Below, piece by piece: positions 1-9,760 of a DNA stretch of 51,301 nucleotides (position 1 is the stretch's first letter; every line of letters begins with the position of its first letter). A program made the position numbers and the translations under genes. Below the pieces are notes generated by a model. That model worked only from the letters and a program-made list of their open reading frames with translations, made no database searches and had not been told where the DNA came from. This stretch comes from Candidatus Yanofskyibacteriota bacterium (GTDB lineage Bacteria > Patescibacteriota > Minisyncoccia > JACQLN01). The stretch is from NCBI GenBank assembly GCA_943359335.1, contig CALRHC010000005.1:1-51301 (forward strand), in the 5' to 3' direction.

Positions 1-902
1 GTTTTATCAACTACAAAAGAGATATCGCGTGTAATGGGCGGAAACTTTGAAACTTCTTTAAATTTATTACCTAGTTTTAATTGGCGTTTAACTCTTTCAT
101 CGCTAGACCAAAGCAAACGTATATCTGGTAAATCCATACTTACAATAGCTAAACGTTCTAAACCAAAACCAAAAGCCCAGCCATTATAAACATTTGAATC
201 TACGCCTAGTTTGTCTAAAACACTACCTTTAACCACGCCGCTACCCAAAATTTCTATCCACTTTCCATCGCGCTCTATTTCCATTTCTAAACTTGGATCG
301 GTATAAGGAAAAGTATCTGGATTAAAACGATATTTAACATCAGGGCCAAAAGCCGCCACAGCAATATTCGCCAAAACTTCTTGCAAATCGTCTTTCGTTA
401 TTATTTTTTGATCTTTCGGTACAAGATACCAGCCGTCTATTTGATGAAACACATTCATATGCCGGCGGTCAATTTCATCTTTGCGGTAAACTTTGCCAAA
501 AGAAAAACAACCCACAGCTTCTTTTTTTTCAATTTTTTCTTTTACTCCTTCATTATTTAGATGGTAGTACCACATTACAGTGGTTTGTGTGCGTAAAATG
601 TTTTTGTCGTCTAGATAATAAGTATCGGATTTTGAACGAGTAGGATGATCGGCAGGAAAATCAAATAAATCAAAACTTATACTAACTGGCACTATTTCTG
701 GAACCTCTATAGTATCGAATTCTTTGAAACTTGGGTTTTTTAAAATATTTTGAACAATTTCATTTATGGGGCTTCCAGACAAGCGAGAAAGATCCGGCAT
801 TTCTAAAAAACGCTTCATACGCAAACTTTCGGCATCTGCTTTTAAATCCAGTGCCTTTCTTAATGATTCTGCTTCGGGTGAGTGAATTAATATTCGTGTC
901 AT
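1..902 (-). CDS. pheS: Phenylalanyl-tRNA synthetase, catalytic subunit, mitochondrial-like layout (3' end beyond window)
   Basis: Manual translation from ATG at 902: MTRILIHSPEAESLRK..., with TFPYTDPSLEMEI, WIEILGSGVV, WAFGFGLERLA, DIRLLWSSDERV, then KFPPITRDISFVVDK (FDX-ACB start) at the window edge. Confidence 0.9.
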   Translation of the reverse strand, partial: MTRILIHSPEAESLRKALDLKADAESLRMKRFLEMPDLSRLSGSPINEIVQNILKNPSFKEFDTIEVPEIVPVSISFDLFDFPADHPTRSKSDTYYLDDKNILRTQTTVMWYYHLNNEGVKEKIEKKEAVGCFSFGKVYRKDEIDRRHMNVFHQIDGWYLVPKDQKIITKDDLQEVLANIAVAAFGPDVKYRFNPDTFPYTDPSLEMEIERDGKWIEILGSGVVKGSVLDKLGVDSNVYNGWAFGFGLERLAIVSMDLPDIRLLWSSDERVKRQLKLGNKFKEVSKFPPITRDISFVVDK

Positions 903-1291
903 TCGAGTGAATTCGTATATTGGTGTCGCATTATAAAATAATACTCTATACCTAATATCAGCAGTGAAACCGGAATAACTGTCCAAACTTTCAATAAATT
1001 AAAATGACTTAGCCATAAATAAACAACGGGCATAACGGAAATAAGAAAACCCTGCCTAAATGCCATTTTTAAAATACGTCTAAAACTATCCTCTGTTATA
1101 AACCTTTTTCTAACATAAAAACCAAGCCATGAAAATAGGCTAAAAAATAACAAGAAAATAACACCAGAAAAAAGAGATAAATTTAAACTACTAGCATTAT
1201 AAGGATTTATTAAAAAAATTATAGTAACAAGTGAAATAAGAGAAAGAAAAAAAACAGAACCTAAACCAATCTTTAAAAGCTTCAAACTCAT
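899..1291 (-). CDS. Small multi-TM membrane protein, hypothetical; stop overlaps pheS start (ATGA)
   Basis: 130-aa ORF with about 4 hydrophobic segments. Confidence 0.7.
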   Translation of the reverse strand: MSLKLLKIGLGSVFFLSLISLVTIIFLINPYNASSLNLSLFSGVIFLLFFSLFSWLGFYVRKRFITEDSFRRILKMAFRQGFLISVMPVVYLWLSHFNLLKVWTVIPVSLLILGIEYYFIMRHQYTNSLE

Positions 1292-1327
1292 ACACGAATT
1301 TTAACAACTATTCTATAGTGGAGCAAA

Positions 1328-1406
1328 CCCAGTAAGACAACTTTGACCATTGATTTTTATCGCCGAATATTTGCAATGAGGCGATAGTCAAAGTTGTTCT
1401 TCTGGG
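1328..1406. repeat. Inverted-repeat element copy A (REPIN/MITE-like)
   Basis: CCCAGTAAGACAACTTTGACCATT ... GATAGTCAAAGTTGTTCTTCTGGG; both arms match copy B at 9761-9902 in inverted orientation. Confidence 0.75.
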
Positions 1407-1589
1407 AATTAAAAAAAGAGGGCAGGTTCACCCTCCTTAAGATTTTGCGTTCCTCTTTCGGCAATTCATAACCCCGCAGCGGCTTTAAACTTCCCCTGTA
1501 GTCCTTATTCCATCCTCTATTCCCCTTGTTAAGGATTAAAGGCAGAACGCAAAAATCTATGAAAAATATTCTAGCGTAAACCACTTAAA

Positions 1590-1811
1590 TCAACAAGGTG
1601 GTTCTATACCATCTTCAATATAGAGGTCTCTGTAGGTTCTAGCATCACAAAGTCTTATAATTTCGTCTCGGTTTTTCCTGATCAATCTTTGAAAAGATTC
1701 GCCTGCTTTTTTCCAATTAGGCGGTTCATTTTCTAAAACAACATGCCTTTTTCTTTTTAGTATTACTTTTCTTACAAGAAAAAACCGCCTTCGCAAAAAT
1801 AATATTTTCAT
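1590..1811 (-). CDS. Small basic hypothetical protein
   Basis: 73-aa ORF with strong SD (AGGAGG) upstream of ATG. Confidence 0.55.
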   Translation of the reverse strand: MKILFLRRRFFLVRKVILKRKRHVVLENEPPNWKKAGESFQRLIRKNRDEIIRLCDARTYRDLYIEDGIEPPC

Positions 1812-1878
1812 TTACGTCCTCCTTTTTTAAAAGAACTCTCATTTAGTTTGATTATATTCTCTTTAGAAAAATTAAAAA

Positions 1879-1902
1879 GCCCCCGATTGTATCGGAGGCT
1901 TT
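1879..1902 (-). terminator. Rho-independent terminator of 1919..3097
   Basis: AAGCCTCCGATacaATCGGGGGCTTTTT on minus strand. Confidence 0.8.
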
Positions 1903-1918
1903 TGTAAATTAGATTAAA

Positions 1919-3097
1919 TTATTTAGCTAATGTTGATTTCTTGCCAGAAATTTTGGTTGTGTTTTGCCTTGTTGCAACAACACTGTTTGCTGTAGTAGCA
2001 CCTACCGCTTGAGCGCTTATATAATCAATCCCAACTGTCTTACCCACTTGGCAACGATTGTTAGCAGTATCTTTAGGAATATCGATTCGAACACTCAATT
2101 CTTTAGATGTTAAGGCTGGAACCAAAAAACCTTGTCCAGCTAAAACAACTTCGCCTGTTTTATTTGTTCCAAAAGCACCTTCACCTATAACTACAGAACT
2201 ATTACCATCATACAAAGTAAAACGAGTAACAGAATTAGATGTGGCCGTACCAGATAACATTAAATTAATTTTTTTAACATAAACATCTTCAAAACTGCTA
2301 GACATTTTTACTCGCAACATTTCATTATTAAACATACCACAAGATAATTCCCTACCAACTGGAGAAGAAGAATCTAAAGACACAGCTAAATCACCTGCTG
2401 TACGTAAAGTTGTAGTTGGACTTAGAGGAGATGAAATACTTACCGAAGCAGCTTTATTAGAAAATAAACCAATAGCACTATCTACATCGTTACTTGCTTT
2501 CTTAACCGTCCACTTAAAAGTGGCACCAGAAGCTGAATTTGGTTTAGAAGCCACATCGCATTTTAAACTTACAACGCTCTTTGAGTCCTTAAGCACTAAA
2601 AGACCAAGAGAACTAGAAGGATTGCCTGGGTCTGTATTATCGTTGCGCAATCTAAAAGATACGTCGGCTCCAAGCAAGGTTCCAACTTGATCGGAAATTA
2701 AAGCATTGTTCTCGGAAATAAGTTGGCAATTTCTTATATCGTCGGCGTATCCACCATTAGAGACAGTTGGCGAAAAGGTTAAATTAAAAACAGAAATATC
2801 TTCGCTAGATTTTCTGGCATCTAAAACATAGCTACCAAAAACAACACCTGTTTGAGCAGGCAATATATTTACGGATTTTTGATTAGGTAATGAAGATATA
2901 CTCAAAGCCGGCCTACCTGCTGGAGTTGTAGTTGTAACCAAAGCTCCTAAATAATTACTACCAACCGATGTTATTCCGCTTAATTGATTATTAATAACAT
3001 TACCTAGATCGGTAACACTACCATTGGTATAAGCGGCGTAACCAAGTGTAGTCATAACAGCCAAAGCCGTTAGTGTAAGGAAAAAGTTTTTGTTCAT
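1919..3097 (-). CDS. Secreted/anchored surface protein, hypothetical
   Basis: 392 aa, N-terminal hydrophobic signal/anchor, Ser/Thr-rich beta-type sequence. Confidence 0.75.
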   Translation of the reverse strand: MNKNFFLTLTALAVMTTLGYAAYTNGSVTDLGNVINNQLSGITSVGSNYLGALVTTTTPAGRPALSISSLPNQKSVNILPAQTGVVFGSYVLDARKSSEDISVFNLTFSPTVSNGGYADDIRNCQLISENNALISDQVGTLLGADVSFRLRNDNTDPGNPSSSLGLLVLKDSKSVVSLKCDVASKPNSASGATFKWTVKKASNDVDSAIGLFSNKAASVSISSPLSPTTTLRTAGDLAVSLDSSSPVGRELSCGMFNNEMLRVKMSSSFEDVYVKKINLMLSGTATSNSVTRFTLYDGNSSVVIGEGAFGTNKTGEVVLAGQGFLVPALTSKELSVRIDIPKDTANNRCQVGKTVGIDYISAQAVGATTANSVVATRQNTTKISGKKSTLAK

Positions 3098-3143
3098 TTT
3101 TATTTAATTATAAAAAATTTAATTAATTGTATTATAACACAAT

Positions 3144-3695
3144 TTATTTAAATTTAGATTTTGAAGCAGATTTCTGAGCGGGTTGTGTATAACTTCTTCT
3201 AGTAGAACCCGAATCTTTTCCTAAAGACAGTTTCTTTTGAGCATTGTGTTCAAATTCTTTTACCTTACCTAAAACTTCCTTAGCATGGCCACTGGCTTTA
3301 ACATTTTCCCAAATATGTTTTATCTTGCCGTCACGCCCAACAAAAACAGTTGTACGCATAAACCCACCAGTTTCTTTTAATACACCCAACTTCTGACCAT
3401 ATTCACCATTTACATCGGAAAGTAGCGGTAAATGAATGTTGTGTTTATTACAAAACCTAATATGTGAATCCAAATTATCGCGATTCATACCAAAAACCAA
3501 AGTATTTTGTTTTTTAAAATCTTTAATAAACCCCGAGAATTCTATACCCTCTAGTGTGCACCCAGATGTGTCATCTTTTGGGTAAAAATATAAAACAATA
3601 TTATTTTCGCCAACAAATTTAGCTAAATTAATATCTTGCCCAAGATGATTTTTACCAATAAAGTTTGGTAATTTTTGATTTACTTTAATATTCAT
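3144..3695 (-). CDS. bcp: Peroxiredoxin, BCP/thiol peroxidase family
   Basis: LYFYPKDDTSGCTLEGIEFSGF catalytic motif. Confidence 0.9.
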   Translation of the reverse strand: MNIKVNQKLPNFIGKNHLGQDINLAKFVGENNIVLYFYPKDDTSGCTLEGIEFSGFIKDFKKQNTLVFGMNRDNLDSHIRFCNKHNIHLPLLSDVNGEYGQKLGVLKETGGFMRTTVFVGRDGKIKHIWENVKASGHAKEVLGKVKEFEHNAQKKLSLGKDSGSTRRSYTQPAQKSASKSKFK

Positions 3696-3811
3696 CCCGT
3701 TAGAAGCAGATCGCGATCAATGATCTTAATCTGCAAAATTATTTGATTGATAATATTTGATAATATAAATATTCTTACTGCTAATTCATTGCGATCGCGG
3801 CTTCTAACGGG
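3696..3811. repeat. Palindromic element (CCCGTTAGAAGC...GCTTCTAACGGG)
   Basis: Perfect 12-bp terminal inverted repeats; related element at 51248-51295. Confidence 0.85.
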
Positions 3812-3816
3812 ATTCA

Positions 3817-4431
3817 TTAGTTTATATTTGCTACTTGACCATACAATTGATCAACTTTATTCCAATTTATATTTTTAAAAAATGCTTCCAAATAAGCCTT
3901 ACGGTCGGAACCATAATCTAAAAAGTAAGAGTGTTCGTAAACATCTACGTTAAGAACCACAGTACAATTCCAAACACCGCCTTGGTTTTGAGCATCGGCC
4001 GTATAAATATGCAACTTCATATCGGAAAAATCCCAACACAATATTGCCCAACCACGTGCCGCCATCGCCGAAGCTGTAAACATAGCTTTAAAGTTTTCGA
4101 AACTACCCCATTCCTTTTCTATAGCACTTAAAATTTTTGTACCGGCCGCATCACCATTACCACCCAAAATACTAAAAAACATTTGGTGCAGTATCATGCC
4201 GTTAGCCGCAAATGTTTCGCCTTCTTTTAAACCACGTAAATAAGAATATACTTGGTTTCCGGCAGTTAATTCTTCTGGGGTTATTTTAGAAAGCTTCTCC
4301 TCTACTTCGTTTCTTTTATTTACGTAACCCACGTAAAGCTTTTTTTCGTGTATTTCGTTGGTTTTAGCCGAAATTCCATTTAATTCGCCTAAATTAAATT
4401 CTGTTGGTTTATGCATATTATTTTTCGCCAA
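3817..4431 (-). CDS. sodB: Fe/Mn superoxide dismutase
   Basis: LHQMFFSILGGNG, AARGWAILCWD, LNVDVYEHSYFLDYG motifs. Confidence 0.9.
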   Translation of the reverse strand: MAKNNMHKPTEFNLGELNGISAKTNEIHEKKLYVGYVNKRNEVEEKLSKITPEELTAGNQVYSYLRGLKEGETFAANGMILHQMFFSILGGNGDAAGTKILSAIEKEWGSFENFKAMFTASAMAARGWAILCWDFSDMKLHIYTADAQNQGGVWNCTVVLNVDVYEHSYFLDYGSDRKAYLEAFFKNINWNKVDQLYGQVANIN

Positions 4432-4495
4432 TATACGAATTGACGCGAATATAGCTAATGAATTTAATTCGCCATATTAGCGCTGATTAGTTATA

Positions 4496-5659
4496 TTAGT
4501 GAATACTTTTTAATTTTTTAACTTGCTCTATGAAAACTTCTATAAAATTATTTATATCATCTTCTGTGGTAAATCTTCCCAACGTAATCCTAACAGTTCC
4601 CCAAGCTTCATCATCTGTACGGCCAATAGCTTTAATAACATGTGGCGGGGTTGGATTTTTTGCGTCACAAGCCGAACGCGTGGAAATGGCAAAACCAGCT
4701 TCGTCCATAGCCATAACCAATTCTTCCCCTTTAACTGCCGACACAGAAAAGCTGATGTTATTACTAAGCCGTTCGCGAGAGTGACCATTTAACAAGATCT
4801 CTGGTAAAGCCAGTCTAACTTCTTTAATAATCTTATCACGCCATTCCGCCAATTTATCATCTTCCTTTTCCCCTTCGGCTTGAGTTATTTTAATAGCTTT
4901 GGCAAAACCAATAATACCCGAAACATCTTGCGTGCCTGGGCGCAAACCATTTTCTTGCGAACCTCCTACCATTACAGCCGATAATTTTGTTCCGGACTTT
5001 ATATATAAAGCCGATGCACCTTTTGGGCCATATATTTTACTGGAACTAAAAGACATTAAATCTACACCTAAACTATCCATATTTATTTTTATATGCGGGA
5101 CGGCTTGAGCAGCGTCACTAAAGAATAACGGTAGCCCGTTAACCCCCTTTCTCCCCTTAATCCCATTTCCAATCTCTTTAATCGGATTGATCGTCCCAAT
5201 TTCGTTAGAAGCAAAAATAACAGATACTAAAATAGTATCCGGCCTTATAGCTTTTTTAACTTGATCAGCCGACACACTACCAAATTCGTCTACTGGTAAA
5301 TAAGTTACTTCAAAACCATACTCTTCTAAACGCTTAAATGGGTTCAAAACAGAAACATGTTCGGTTTCTGTAGTAATAACATGCATTCCATTTTGTTTAT
5401 TCGCCATCGCTACACCTAAAATTGCAATGTTGTTAGATTCCGTCGTGCTAGAAGTAAAAATAATTTCGTGGGGTTTTGCACCAACAAAACTGGCCACAGT
5501 TTTTCTGGCCTCACCCAAAGCTTTTTGCGACTCCCTACCTTCGTGATACAAACCCGAAGGATTCGCACCTCCGTGTGATAGATACTCGTCCATGACCTCT
5601 TTTACACGATTATCCAAAGGGGTAGCTGCAGCATAATCTAAATAGATTCTATGACTCAT
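4496..5659 (-). CDS. nifS: Cysteine desulfurase (NifS/IscS family)
   Basis: YLDYAAATPLD, TSSTTESNN, SFSSSKIYGPKG, STRSACDAKN. Confidence 0.93.
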   Translation of the reverse strand: MSHRIYLDYAAATPLDNRVKEVMDEYLSHGGANPSGLYHEGRESQKALGEARKTVASFVGAKPHEIIFTSSTTESNNIAILGVAMANKQNGMHVITTETEHVSVLNPFKRLEEYGFEVTYLPVDEFGSVSADQVKKAIRPDTILVSVIFASNEIGTINPIKEIGNGIKGRKGVNGLPLFFSDAAQAVPHIKINMDSLGVDLMSFSSSKIYGPKGASALYIKSGTKLSAVMVGGSQENGLRPGTQDVSGIIGFAKAIKITQAEGEKEDDKLAEWRDKIIKEVRLALPEILLNGHSRERLSNNISFSVSAVKGEELVMAMDEAGFAISTRSACDAKNPTPPHVIKAIGRTDDEAWGTVRITLGRFTTEDDINNFIEVFIEQVKKLKSIH

Positions 5660-5747
5660 TCAAGTATGATACCAACCAAAATGTTTATTCCAAAATTTAT
5701 AACAAAAAGACCGGATATTCTTTTGAATTCCGGCCTATCCACAAATA

Positions 5748-6893
5748 TCAACATACTAACTTACAGTCATAGTCTACGGGTATAAACTTTTGTTGCCTAA
5801 TGATAAATTCGGCAACTTTTTTTATATACCTAGTCTCTACGCCTTTCAAATCAAAGAGTTGGAGTATCGGGGTTGTAAAACCACTGATTTCCAAAAAAAC
5901 CAAACCTGTTATCAAACGCCTTTTTATATCCCAGATATCTTCTTCCTCTGTGTCATACGAGTGCTCCCTCTTTTTCAAAGCTTCGATGCCTATAACTCTA
6001 TGGCCTAGTAAATCTCCGGCATAATTGTGTAATCCAAAACGATAAGTTGTTAAACTTTCAAGCGTTATAGGATCTATCGCAAAACCATTAACATTATCAC
6101 CAAGACCTATCCCGACAACAAAAACACCTACTCCCCCTGGCCCAGGTTCTTCTCCGCGCGCACGCATTAAAGACAAGAAGAAAGATTTGCGAGCATTATT
6201 ATCCATTGTCCGAATCTTCTCAAAATCCTCTTTATAGGTCCCAGGTTCAATTACAATCTCTTTCTTTTCTTTTGGCTCTAAAGTTTTATCAAATTCTTCC
6301 TCTATAAGTTCCGAGGGTAACAACCTTATGCGCAAGGCTTCGGCGACGGTCATGTCATTTAAGCTAGCTGTGCCTAAAACACTTTCATCGGTCGCGTGGC
6401 TTTGATAGGCCGTATTTAATTGCTCTTGAAGGGTAACATAATCATTATTATCCGCACCCAACCAGCCTTGCACAGGTTTTGATTTTGAAACCAAATCTTT
6501 TACCAAGTCTATCAAGCCTGTATCAAAGTGATCGAAAATATAAATTCTGTCATCTCCATCAACACCTTTAAACCTATCTCCTTCCCAACCCTCTGGAATT
6601 ACCACAATAGGAAAATCGGCAGAAAAATTCTGGCGAACAACTTGAATAACCGGTGTATGCTGATCGTAATACTCCAACTGTTTAACAATAACTAAGATAA
6701 GCTGATTAAGTTCGTATAGCTCTTTTAATTTAAGAAGATCATCTCTTAAGTTATCATCATGCCTATATATTAAAACAGTACAACCACAATGTTCCCTTAA
6801 AAAGTAAGCAAGGGCATCGCGATCGGGATTATCATCTTCAAAAACACGGCGTGATTCACTTTCGACAAAAGCTATAACTGGTTTTTTTATCAC
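5748..6893 (-). CDS. Hypothetical protein with receiver-like N-terminal fold
   Basis: 381-aa ORF; N-terminal alternating beta/alpha pattern; no recognised signature in C-terminal part. Confidence 0.7.
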   Translation of the reverse strand: MIKKPVIAFVESESRRVFEDDNPDRDALAYFLREHCGCTVLIYRHDDNLRDDLLKLKELYELNQLILVIVKQLEYYDQHTPVIQVVRQNFSADFPIVVIPEGWEGDRFKGVDGDDRIYIFDHFDTGLIDLVKDLVSKSKPVQGWLGADNNDYVTLQEQLNTAYQSHATDESVLGTASLNDMTVAEALRIRLLPSELIEEEFDKTLEPKEKKEIVIEPGTYKEDFEKIRTMDNNARKSFFLSLMRARGEEPGPGGVGVFVVGIGLGDNVNGFAIDPITLESLTTYRFGLHNYAGDLLGHRVIGIEALKKREHSYDTEEEDIWDIKRRLITGLVFLEISGFTTPILQLFDLKGVETRYIKKVAEFIIRQQKFIPVDYDCKLVC

Positions 6894-6950
6894 AATAAAC
6901 CTCCTCTTTTGTTTTATTTATAAGGTACTAAATTAATCAGTAAACTAGCA

Positions 6951-7397
6951 TTATCTGTCAATAATATCAAATAAAAATACTCCCGTGGCTACCATAACAT
7001 TAAGCGATTCTTTTTTACCGCGCATAGGTATATGCCAAGTGGAATCAACGCGTTTTAGAATATTTTCCGATATACCTTTAACTTCATTACCGACGACTAC
7101 CGCTAAAGGAAACTTAGGTTTAAATTTTTTGTAATCTTGGCTTTCTTTTGATTGCTCCAAAGCCACAACTTTAATTTTATTTGATTTTAATTCTTCCACC
7201 AATTTCCATGTATTAAAATACTTCTCCCATTTAACCGAATTTTCCGCGCCTAAAGAGGTTTTAGCTACTTTGGGATTTTCTGGTGTAGGTGTATAACCTC
7301 CAATATATATTTTATTTACACCAACCGCATCGGCAGTTCTAAAAATCGCGCCTACGTTGTAGGCGCTGCGTATATTGTGAAGAATTAGATAAATCAT
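6951..7397 (-). CDS. SpoU/TrmH-family RNA methyltransferase
   Basis: NIRSAYNVGAIFRTADAVG, VVGNEVKGIS, MRGKKESLNVMVATGVFLF; internal Met chosen as start. Confidence 0.9.
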   Translation of the reverse strand: MIYLILHNIRSAYNVGAIFRTADAVGVNKIYIGGYTPTPENPKVAKTSLGAENSVKWEKYFNTWKLVEELKSNKIKVVALEQSKESQDYKKFKPKFPLAVVVGNEVKGISENILKRVDSTWHIPMRGKKESLNVMVATGVFLFDIIDR

Positions 7398-7474
7398 AAA
7401 TCGTGAAACTTGAAACTTACAACCTAAAACCTGCAAACTGTAACCTTTTGAATTTTAAGCTACGAGTTACAAGA

Positions 7475-8680
7475 CTAGTTGTGTTTAAAAAAATCTCTTT
7501 TTTCTACTCTTTTTAGTTTATTTAAAACAGATAAAGAAAAATAAAACGCCACCAAAGTTATAACCCCCGCGGCAAAAAATGGCGAACCGCTGCCGAATAA
7601 ATCGTAAAGCCCACCGCCAAAAATTGGGGCAAAAATTAAGGCAAGTCCAATTAAAGACTGTGCCACACCAAAAATTTCCCCTTGTTCTTCGCGCGAGGCA
7701 TTTTTAGAAATCAACGAATTTAACGCAGGAATAATTAAACCAATGCCTAGCGCCATAAAACCGGCCGAAACAAGAACAAACCATACATATTCAATTGTTG
7801 GCGTCATAATATAACCAATTGCTGCTAAAAAAATACCCAGAGTAACAATTTTGGATTCTCCAATACGCTTAACCATGCGCCCCACTAAAAAACCCTGAAC
7901 CAAAAGCAAAACTAAACCAATTAAAGCAAAGACTATGCCTATTTCCGCTATGGTTAAGTGAAATCTTTCTTCGGCAAAAAGAGTAGCAATGTTTTGCACA
8001 GAAGCTAATGCAAACATAGATAGAAAATACGTAAGCATTATTTTCCCCATTAAAGGATGCTTTAAAACTTCGGCCAAATTTTTAAAATGAACTTCTAAAT
8101 TTAAAATTTTCTTTTTTACTCTTAAATTTTTAGCTAGAGACTCTTTTAAGAAAAAAATAACAAATATAGAATTTAAAAATGTTAGTACGGCGGCGCCATA
8201 AGCTGGCGCACCAAAACCAAAGTGTCCAAGAAAACCCGACATGGCAGGGCCAAATATTAAACCAAGTCCTAAGGCGGCACCTATTGTGCCCATACCCTCT
8301 GTTCTTTCGTTTTTGCCTGTTACATCGGCGATATATGCTTGAGCCACTGCTACGCTAGAGCCAAAAATTCCATTTAAAATTCTGGAAGCAAAAATAAGCC
8401 AAACAGAATTTGCCCAACCAAAAAGCAAAAAGGATGCCGCAGTTCCAAGCGAGGTTACAACCAATATTGGTTTTCTACCGACTCTATCTGATAATCGCCC
8501 TAGTATGGGAGAGAAAATAAACTGCATCAAAGCATACGAAGCCGAAAGCAACGTAATTAAAGTGGCAGATAGGCCAAACCTACTGGCAATCTCTGGATAA
8601 AGCGGAAGAATGAAGCTTAACCCCAAAAAATCAACAAAAACTATGCTAAATATCACCCCTGTCTTGGTTAAAATCCTCAT
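7475..8680 (-). CDS. MFS transporter (TetA-like)
   Basis: SPILGRLSDRVGRKPIL signature, about 12 TM. Confidence 0.9.
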   Translation of the reverse strand: MRILTKTGVIFSIVFVDFLGLSFILPLYPEIASRFGLSATLITLLSASYALMQFIFSPILGRLSDRVGRKPILVVTSLGTAASFLLFGWANSVWLIFASRILNGIFGSSVAVAQAYIADVTGKNERTEGMGTIGAALGLGLIFGPAMSGFLGHFGFGAPAYGAAVLTFLNSIFVIFFLKESLAKNLRVKKKILNLEVHFKNLAEVLKHPLMGKIMLTYFLSMFALASVQNIATLFAEERFHLTIAEIGIVFALIGLVLLLVQGFLVGRMVKRIGESKIVTLGIFLAAIGYIMTPTIEYVWFVLVSAGFMALGIGLIIPALNSLISKNASREEQGEIFGVAQSLIGLALIFAPIFGGGLYDLFGSGSPFFAAGVITLVAFYFSLSVLNKLKRVEKRDFFKHN

Positions 8681-8749
8681 TCCAGTGATTATAGCAAACC
8701 CCCTACTCTAAATACGAGTAAGGGGTTATTTTACTGCAAAAACCAGAGA

Positions 8750-9046
8750 CTATTCGTTATTTATAGCAGAATCAACATCTACAGCTTCTTTGTCTAAATT
8801 AGAAACATCGGTATTGTTTAGATCGGCCTCAATATCAACAACTTCGTCGGACGAACTAACATTGTTAAGAGAAGCAGTATAAACATCTTCTTCTACAACA
8901 TTGTTTGCTGGAACTTCGGCGGTTTCTTCGTTTGTTTTTTGTGGCCAAGAATAAAAACCAATTATTGCTACCAACACAACGATACCAGTAACTATCCAAG
9001 CCCAACGATTGTTTTCGCCACCGTTCAAATTGTTTGTGTCTTCCAT
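8750..9046 (-). CDS. Membrane-anchored acidic hypothetical protein
   Basis: 98 aa, single TM. Confidence 0.6.
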   Translation of the reverse strand: MEDTNNLNGGENNRWAWIVTGIVVLVAIIGFYSWPQKTNEETAEVPANNVVEEDVYTASLNNVSSSDEVVDIEADLNNTDVSNLDKEAVDVDSAINNE

Positions 9047-9074
9047 TTTTTTATATTTTGTTAATTATGATTAA

Positions 9075-9620
9075 TTATTTTTTCTTTTCAGGAGTTCCTT
9101 TTATAGAATTTATTACATCCACCAAAGCCGCATGAGCTTCTTTTATAGCATCTTTGGTTTCGGACAAGTTTTCTCTAGCTTTTTCAAAATCAGTTTTTGG
9201 AAGTTCGGAATCTGATACAGCATTTAAAGCAGCTTTTGTTTCGGCAAGTTTTGTTTTAGCAGCTTCTATTTTTGTTTTGGCTGTAGCTAAAGATTTTGTA
9301 TAAGCTTTAACATCTTTGCCATCGGCAGAAATTTTCTCTAAACGAGTGCTTATTCTTTGAGCTAAGTTATCTAAACGATTAATTGCCGCATCGTAACGAG
9401 CAGACATTCTAGCAACATACATTTTTACAAGCTCCGCGCGAGCGACTTCTAATTTCTTTCTTACTTCGGTTTTCTTTTCACCAACTTTTGTTTCTATTTC
9501 TTTTCTTTTTTCCTGTATTCTTTCTCCGGCACTACCTGTTGAATCTTGGGCAAAAGCAAATCCTGTTAAGGAAAACATTAGGCCAAATACAACTAAAATA
9601 TAAGCTATTTTTCTTGACAT
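9075..9620 (-). CDS. Secreted coiled-coil hypothetical protein
   Basis: Signal peptide then Lys/Glu/Ala-rich helices. Confidence 0.7.
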   Translation of the reverse strand: MSRKIAYILVVFGLMFSLTGFAFAQDSTGSAGERIQEKRKEIETKVGEKKTEVRKKLEVARAELVKMYVARMSARYDAAINRLDNLAQRISTRLEKISADGKDVKAYTKSLATAKTKIEAAKTKLAETKAALNAVSDSELPKTDFEKARENLSETKDAIKEAHAALVDVINSIKGTPEKKK

Positions 9621-9760
9621 TTTTTTTAATTATTTAACTTATTAACTATCCAATCGCTTTTAATATTGCCTACATAATAGCACCACAATTTGTTTTGGCA
9701 ACAATCGGCTGTGTATTACTTTTAAAAAGGTGACAATATTCGCCTTTTTTGCGAAGATAA

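Noticed and set aside
1357-1584. 75-aa minus-strand ORF next to repeat copy A
   Set aside because: GTG start, no SD, and its 3' end runs through the inverted-repeat element; no recognisable domain, so not called as a gene.
4523-4792. Overlapping ORFs on both strands inside nifS
   Set aside because: Out-of-frame shadows of a confidently assigned cysteine desulfurase; compositionally unconvincing.
5205-5215. TTCGTTAGAAGC in nifS as another copy of the CCCGTTAGAAGC element
   Set aside because: It encodes the conserved FASNE residues of NifS and has no inverted partner.
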